Source: Hymenobacter ginkgonis
Lineage (GTDB): Bacteria; Bacteroidota; Bacteroidia; Cytophagales; Hymenobacteraceae
DNA: 64,000 nt
Assembly: GCF_009755225.1 (NCBI RefSeq)
Contig: NZ_WQKZ01000010.1
Span: forward strand, 30,173-94,172
Direction: 5' to 3'
Shown here: in pieces, positions 59,382 to 64,000 of the stretch
How the letters are laid out: each line of letters begins with the position of its first letter
Numbering within the stretch: the first letter of the stretch is position 1
Notes under the pieces: generated by a model
What the model was told of the DNA's origin: nothing
The model's database searches: none
What the model saw: only the letters and a program-made list of their open reading frames with translations
Program-made: the position numbers and the translations under genes

Positions 59382-61316
59382 TTATTTGTAGCTGCGCTGC
59401 GTGAGTTTTACGTTCTCGAACACCAAATCTTCCTTGTTGAGGCGCTCGGGCTGGTTGTCGCCCATGTATTCCCAAGCGGCTACGTAGGCGTAGTGGTCGT
59501 CATCGCGCAGGGCCTCACCTTCAGGAGTTTGGTATTCTTCGCGGAAGTGGCCACCGCAGCTTTCGTTGCGGTCGAGGGCATCGTCTACCATCAATTCGCC
59601 AAGCTCGAGGAAGTCAGCCACGCGGCCAGCTTTCTCCAAAGCCTGGTTCATCTCCTCCCCAGTGCCTACCACCTTCACATCTTGCCAGAACTCGCGGCGG
59701 AGCTTCTGGATTTCTGCTTTGGCGTGCTTTAAGCCTTCGGCATTGCGAGCCATGCCGCAATACTCCCACATTACATGGCCCAGCGCCTTGTGGAACTCGT
59801 CCGGCGTGCGGTTGCCGTTAATGCTGAGCAATTGCTCGGTGCGGGCTTGTACTCCAGCTTTCGCCTCCGCAAAAGCCGGGTGGTCGGTATTGACGGGGGT
59901 AGGAGCCGTTTGGGCCAGGTAGTCGCCAATGGTATACGGAATCACGAAGTAGCCATCGGCCAAGCCCTGCATGAGAGCCGAAGCGCCGAGGCGGTTAGCG
60001 CCGTGGTCCGAGAAGTTGCACTCGCCCGCAGCGTAGAGGCCGGGGATGGTTGTTTGCAAGTTGTAGTCAACCCACAGGCCGCCCATGGTGTAGTGCACCG
60101 CCGGGTAAATGCGCATAGGCAATTCGTATGGATTCTCGTCGGTAATTTTCTCGTACATCTCAAACAGGTTGCCATATTTCTGGCTCACTGCTTCGGCGCT
60201 GGTGCGCTTAATGATGTCGGCAAAGTCAAGGTATACGGCTAGGCCCGAAGACCCTACCCCCCGTCCTTCGTCGCACATCTGCTTGGCATTGCGCGAGGCT
60301 ACGTCGCGGGGTACGAGGTTACCAAAAGCGGGATACTTGCGCTCTAGGAAGTAGTCGCGGTCCTCTTCTTTGATGTCTTGTACTTTGATTTCGCCTTTGC
60401 GCAAGCGCTCGGCGGTTTCCTTGGTCTTCGGCACCCAAACGCGGCCATCGTTGCGCAGCGACTCCGACATCAGCGTAAGCTTCGACTGGTAGTCGCCCGA
60501 TACCGGGATGCAGGTCGGGTGAATCTGCGTAAAGCACGGATTGGCAAAGTAGGCGCCTTTCTTGTGCGCACGCCAAGGAGCCGTCACGTTGCAATACTTC
60601 GCGTTGGTGCTGAGGTAAAACACGTTGCCGTAGCCACCCGTAGCTAGCACCACCGCATGAGCCGCGTGGGTCTGCACTTCGCCCGTAATGAGGTTGCGCG
60701 TGATGATGCCGCGGGCCTTACCGTCCACTACTACCACATCGAGCATTTCCGAGCGGGTATACATCTTCACTTTGCCGTAGGCAATTTGCCGGCTCAGGGC
60801 CGAATAGGCACCTAGTAGCAACTGCTGTCCGGTTTGACCGCGGGCGTAGAACGTGCGGCTTACTTGCGCGCCACCAAACGAGCGGTTAGCAAGGAGTCCA
60901 CCGTATTCGCGGGCGAAGGGTACGCCCTGCGCCACGCACTGGTCGATAATATTGACCGATACCTGCGCCAAGCGGTACACGTTGGCTTCGCGGGCGCGGT
61001 AGTCGCCACCCTTGATGGTGTCGTAGAACAGGCGGAAAACAGAGTCACCGTCGTTCTGGTAGTTTTTGGCAGCGTTAATGCCGCCTTGCGCCGCAATAGA
61101 GTGCGCGCGGCGGGGCGAATCGTGGTAGGTAAACGCCTTCACGTTATACCCCAACTCGGCCAGAGAAGCGGCTGCCGCAGCACCCGCTAGCCCTGTGCCC
61201 ACCACAATCACGTCGTATTTACGCTTGTTGGCGGGGTTAACGAGCTTAACGTTGAACTTATGCTTGTCCCACTTTTCGGCCAGGGGGCCTTCGGGCGCTT
61301 TGGAGTTCAGAACCAT
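59382..61316 (-). CDS. sdhA: Succinate dehydrogenase/fumarate reductase flavoprotein subunit
   Basis: The 644-residue protein binds FAD covalently or tightly. The dinucleotide motif is YDVIVVGTGLAGAAAAASLAE, the FAD attachment region has SPRRAHSIAAQGGIN, and the substrate site has THPTCIPV-like IHPTCIPVSGDYQSK and GGLWVDYN. The C-terminal domain with RNESCGGHFREEYQTPEG completes the subunit. It oxidises succinate to fumarate (or reverses this) in the TCA cycle. It follows sdhC by 18 bases. The group resembles the Bacteroidota/Bacillus type with one cytochrome b subunit. Confidence 0.97.
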   Translation of the reverse strand: MVLNSKAPEGPLAEKWDKHKFNVKLVNPANKRKYDVIVVGTGLAGAAAAASLAELGYNVKAFTYHDSPRRAHSIAAQGGINAAKNYQNDGDSVFRLFYDTIKGGDYRAREANVYRLAQVSVNIIDQCVAQGVPFAREYGGLLANRSFGGAQVSRTFYARGQTGQQLLLGAYSALSRQIAYGKVKMYTRSEMLDVVVVDGKARGIITRNLITGEVQTHAAHAVVLATGGYGNVFYLSTNAKYCNVTAPWRAHKKGAYFANPCFTQIHPTCIPVSGDYQSKLTLMSESLRNDGRVWVPKTKETAERLRKGEIKVQDIKEEDRDYFLERKYPAFGNLVPRDVASRNAKQMCDEGRGVGSSGLAVYLDFADIIKRTSAEAVSQKYGNLFEMYEKITDENPYELPMRIYPAVHYTMGGLWVDYNLQTTIPGLYAAGECNFSDHGANRLGASALMQGLADGYFVIPYTIGDYLAQTAPTPVNTDHPAFAEAKAGVQARTEQLLSINGNRTPDEFHKALGHVMWEYCGMARNAEGLKHAKAEIQKLRREFWQDVKVVGTGEEMNQALEKAGRVADFLELGELMVDDALDRNESCGGHFREEYQTPEGEALRDDDHYAYVAAWEYMGDNQPERLNKEDLVFENVKLTQRSYK

Positions 61317-61334
61317 AGAGGGGTGGGCTATACG

Positions 61335-62072
61335 TTAGTTGAAAGCGAGCGTCAAATGCTGCAACGTCACGGCTACCCCATCTTTTAAGGCGCCCTGGTC
61401 GTTGGTAAACAAGTAGAAATACAGCGGCATCGAAGCGAAGCCGGCCGAAACTAGGACAGCAAAGGCGTAGCCAAAGTTCTTAATCAAGGGCATGTATTTG
61501 CGGTGGTTCAGGCCCAAGGTTTGGAAGCCTGAGCGGAAGCCGTGCCACAGGTGGTAGCCCAAGCTAGCCTGCGCCGCCACGTAAAGGATAACGTACCACA
61601 GCTGGTGAAACGATGTTACCACCACCTTATACAGGTTATCGTTGTGGTTAATGTCGGGGTCGGGCGTACCGAAGCGCGCGCGCCAAAAGAAGTTGTAGAG
61701 GTGCACAATCAGGAACACCAAAATGATGGAACCCAAGATGCCCATATTGCGCGAGGTCCACTCCGAATTTTGCTTGGCTTCCCATTGGTCATAGCCGTGT
61801 GGGCGCGCTTTCTTATTGCGCTGCGTCAGCACCAAAGCTTCGTAGATGTGAAAGCCAAAACCCAATACCAAACCCCACTCGATAGTGCGGATAATGGGGT
61901 TGTGGCCCATAAAGTGCGAGTAGGTATTGAATGCTACCCCATCGTCGTGGGAGAAAAGTTGGAAGTTACCCACCAGGTGCACTACCAGAAATGAGCAAAG
62001 GAACAAGCCCGTCAAGGACATGATAATCTTGCGCCCAATGCTGCTAGTAAAGGTTTTTGTAAACCAATTCAT
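61335..62072 (-). CDS. sdhC: Succinate dehydrogenase cytochrome b subunit
   Basis: From ATG 62072 the protein has 245 residues with about five membrane helices: KIIMSLTGLFLCSFLVVHLV, TIEWGLVLGFGFHIYEALVL, IILVFLIVHLYNFFW, VVTSFHQLWYVILYVAAQASLGYHL and FAVLVSAGFASMPLYFYL. His residues in the first four are the likely ligands of two hemes, as in B. subtilis SdhC. It anchors the complex and reduces menaquinone. A longer frame to 62156 crosses the promoter. It is the first gene of sdhCAB. Confidence 0.96.
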   Translation of the reverse strand: MNWFTKTFTSSIGRKIIMSLTGLFLCSFLVVHLVGNFQLFSHDDGVAFNTYSHFMGHNPIIRTIEWGLVLGFGFHIYEALVLTQRNKKARPHGYDQWEAKQNSEWTSRNMGILGSIILVFLIVHLYNFFWRARFGTPDPDINHNDNLYKVVVTSFHQLWYVILYVAAQASLGYHLWHGFRSGFQTLGLNHRKYMPLIKNFGYAFAVLVSAGFASMPLYFYLFTNDQGALKDGVAVTLQHLTLAFN

Positions 62073-62109
62073 AAATTTATCAACCGGGAAAAGGTCGTTT
62101 TGTGCTGCC

Positions 62110-62140
62110 CAAAGGTAGGGCCGGATGGACGCCTTCCCAA
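62110..62140 (-). promoter_or_regulatory. Bacteroidota-type promoter for sdhCAB
   Basis: On the minus strand TTG (62140-62138), a 20-base spacer and TACCTTTG (62117-62110) fully match the -33/-7 consensus. The -7 box is 38 bases before the sdhC start, so the leader is about 30 bases. Confidence 0.78.
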
Positions 62141-62353
62141 AAAGGGCGCGCGACATACGCGCTATTTAGAATGATTAAACGAGCAGTCGATTTTTCTGGC
62201 GCGCAGCGGTGAATCAATATGCCGCTAAGGCCGTTAACCAAACCACTGCTCGCACTTTAGCCAACCACTGATAGGAGGATATTGTTGCTGGCTTAGCCAA
62301 CGTCAGCTCTGGTGAGTACTTTAGGGGTAATAAGCTGTATTTTACCGTCAACT

Positions 62354-64000
62354 ATGCGATTTTTTTTCTCTCTCTTGGGGGCGCACCGGCGTGGTGCCTG
62401 GGTCGTGGGCTTGCTGCTATTGGCAATAGGCTGGGTGCGGCCTGAGGTAGCGCACGCCTCGCACATCCGGGCCGGTGATATCCAAGCCAAGGTGGATACT
62501 ATTACGGGTAACCCCAACCACATCTATTTCAAGCTGACGCTGTACCGGGATATTAATGGAGTAGACCAGCCCGATGTCACTATTTACTATGGCGATGGCA
62601 CCCGGCAAGATGGTATTCCGAAGGCCCAAACCACGCGCATTGCCTCGGCCGAGACGGACATATTTACCTACTACTTCGACCACACTTATTCGGGCGCGGG
62701 TAGGTACCAGGTGAGTTTTGTGGGCGAAAACCGCAACGCCAACGTGGTGAACATGTCCAACTCGAGTGGGCAGACATTTTATATCGGTACCAGTGTTACC
62801 ATCAACCCCGCTTATGGGCGCAACCGCTCACCGGTACTGCGAGCGCCTGCCATCGACCGTGCTGCCGTAGGGCAGGTGTTTTTGCACAATCCGGCGGCTT
62901 ACGATGCCGATGGCGACTCGCTGGCATTTCGGCTGCGTACCAGCCAGCAGGTGGTGGGCGGCACCAATACGGCTAATACAAACAATACGCCTTCCCCAGT
63001 AACCTGCACTAATTACGTATACCCCAACGACCCCAGCATTTTGCCCAAGGCTGTGCAAGTGGCGTATGGTGGCGTACCTGCTGGCCAGCCCGGCCAAGAT
63101 GCCATTATTGTGCAGGACCCGCAAACCGGCCAGATTACCTGGAACGCTCCGAGCCGAGCGGGTCTTTACAACATCGCGTTTGTGGTAGAAGAATGGCGCC
63201 GCACGGCTAATGGCCGTATCATGATTGGCACGGTTATCCGCGATATGCAGATTATCGTGACGGGTACCAAAAACCTGCCGCCTACCCTCACGGTGCCGCC
63301 CGATGTGTGCGTGGTGGCTAATACACCGGTAACGCTCAACGTATCGGCTACTGACAACGCCAATAGTACTTCCGACCCGGCTACCAACGTCACGCTGTTT
63401 GCTTACAGCGGTACCATTCCGCCGGCTACGTTCAACCAGACTAATACGGGCACCACAGTAAACGGTGTTTATCGCTGGACGCCCGATTGCAGTCGAGTGT
63501 CTAACCAGCCTTACCTGGTGGTATTTAAGGCGCAGGATAGCCCTACTGCGGCGAGTGGTTCGCCAATTTTGATTGATGAAAAAACGGTGCGCATTACGGT
63601 AGTAGGGCCGCCCCCGCAGAACGTACGTGCCGTGCCTAGCTCCTCGGCGCGGGGCTTGGTGAGTCTCGTTACCTGGAGCAATTATACCTGCACCAACGCC
63701 AGCCAACTGCTCATTTTCCGTCGCGAAGGGTGCTACGCCTACACGCCGGGGCCCTGCGATACGGGCCTGCCCGCCAGCGCGGGCTACGTGCAGGTAGGGT
63801 CGGTGCCAGCTACGGCTACGTCGTTTACAGATGACAACGCTGGTGCGGGCCTTACGCGTGGCAAAACGTACAGCTACCGCATATATGCTGTATTCCCGTT
63901 GCCCGCAGGCGGCGCTAGCATCGTGTCGAACGAAAGCTGCATCACGTTTAGCGGGCGTTCGGCGCGGCTCACGAATGTGGACGTGAACACCACGAGCGCG
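62354..64000 (+). CDS. Large secreted protein, probable gliding/T9SS-type cargo, 3' end outside window
   Basis: An open plus-strand frame of 549 codons runs to the window end without a stop. It starts with a signal-type region (hydrophobic core VVGLLLLAIGWV) and then HASHIRAGDIQAKVD and VDQPDVTIYYGDGTRQDG. That resembles the opening of many Bacteroidota secreted proteins that end in a gliding motility-associated C-terminal domain. Later parts are Ig-like or PKD-like: FDHTYSGAGRYQVSFVGE, AYDADGDSLAFRL, GLYNIAFVVEEWRR, NLPPTLTVPPDVCVV and a fibronectin-like region. With SprA encoded here it is a plausible T9SS cargo, but the C-terminal signal is outside the window. An antisense frame of 292 residues (62828-63706) is a shadow. 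Confidence 0.85.
   Translation, partial: MRFFFSLLGAHRRGAWVVGLLLLAIGWVRPEVAHASHIRAGDIQAKVDTITGNPNHIYFKLTLYRDINGVDQPDVTIYYGDGTRQDGIPKAQTTRIASAETDIFTYYFDHTYSGAGRYQVSFVGENRNANVVNMSNSSGQTFYIGTSVTINPAYGRNRSPVLRAPAIDRAAVGQVFLHNPAAYDADGDSLAFRLRTSQQVVGGTNTANTNNTPSPVTCTNYVYPNDPSILPKAVQVAYGGVPAGQPGQDAIIVQDPQTGQITWNAPSRAGLYNIAFVVEEWRRTANGRIMIGTVIRDMQIIVTGTKNLPPTLTVPPDVCVVANTPVTLNVSATDNANSTSDPATNVTLFAYSGTIPPATFNQTNTGTTVNGVYRWTPDCSRVSNQPYLVVFKAQDSPTAASGSPILIDEKTVRITVVGPPPQNVRAVPSSSARGLVSLVTWSNYTCTNASQLLIFRREGCYAYTPGPCDTGLPASAGYVQVGSVPATATSFTDDNAGAGLTRGKTYSYRIYAVFPLPAGGASIVSNESCITFSGRSARLTNVDVNTTSA

Noticed and set aside
62828..63706. 292-codon minus-strand frame
   Set aside because: The opposite strand carries the open 549-codon secreted protein with clear domain patterns.
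1..64000. CRISPR array, phage, toxin-antitoxin or restriction locus
   Set aside because: No set of regularly spaced direct repeats, integrase, phage structural gene, small toxin pair or restriction enzyme was seen on either strand.

Overview
The window looks like chromosomal DNA from a GC-rich member of the Bacteroidota, most likely a Cytophagales bacterium close to Hymenobacter (inference; no 16S rRNA is present). Supporting signs are a giant SprA-type translocon protein of the type IX secretion system, an Oar-like TonB-dependent receptor with a carboxypeptidase-regulatory-like N-domain, paired P/Q/N/Y-rich TatA proteins, a eukaryotic-type glycogen branching enzyme, a GlcG/HbpS protein, a three-gene succinate dehydrogenase with one cytochrome b subunit, and promoters of the Bacteroidota form TTG-N19/20-TAnnTTTG. 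I found no phage, insertion sequence, CRISPR array, tRNA or rRNA. Most of the window is core housekeeping sequence with a few accessory patches.

Layout. 1-8478 (+): end of a TolC-like protein, a MacB-type ABC ATPase and two FtsX-type permeases, an odd small membrane protein, a DUF2807 surface protein, then an NtrC-family response regulator and its histidine kinase, probably an exporter module with its own two-component control. 8495-12944 (-): an RsmI-family methyltransferase, a membrane protein and an alpha/beta hydrolase in one group, then a small membrane protein and a GT4 glycosyltransferase. 13010-16414 (-): the TonB-dependent receptor. 16898-18667 (+): yicC, then a small exported protein in an AT-rich island. 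18904-32109 (-): VanZ-M28 fusion, gcvH, sprA, ruvA, maeB. 32267-39722 (-): LysM transglycosylase, gatA, two tatA genes, a Wzx-type flippase and an enoyl-CoA hydratase. 39979-40916 (+): mscL and an exported basic protein. 41064-48318 (-): infB, nusA, rimP and gamma-glutamyltransferase. 48392-57697: a glucan locus (glgB, a YdeI-like protein, a degenerate GT4-like protein, GH31 glucosidase), then a CDF metal transporter and a beta-lactamase-like hydrolase. 57815-62072 (-): HbpS-like protein and sdhCAB. 62354-64000 (+): the start of a very large secreted protein of the gliding/T9SS type, cut by the window end.

The most unusual features are not genes. A G-rich word (GGGGTAGGG or its complement) recurs on both strands, in several reading frames and between genes. 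Three convergent gene pairs are separated by unusually long perfect palindromes used as two-way terminators. Two operons (ruvA-sprA and rimP-nusA-infB) show a consensus promoter followed almost at once by a terminator-like hairpin and only then the gene. A dispersed repeat appears to have supplied the start codon of the NtrC-family regulator. A 500-residue protein beside glgB looks like half of a glycosyltransferase with its usual motifs lost and an Ala/Pro/Thr-rich insert of about 300 residues.
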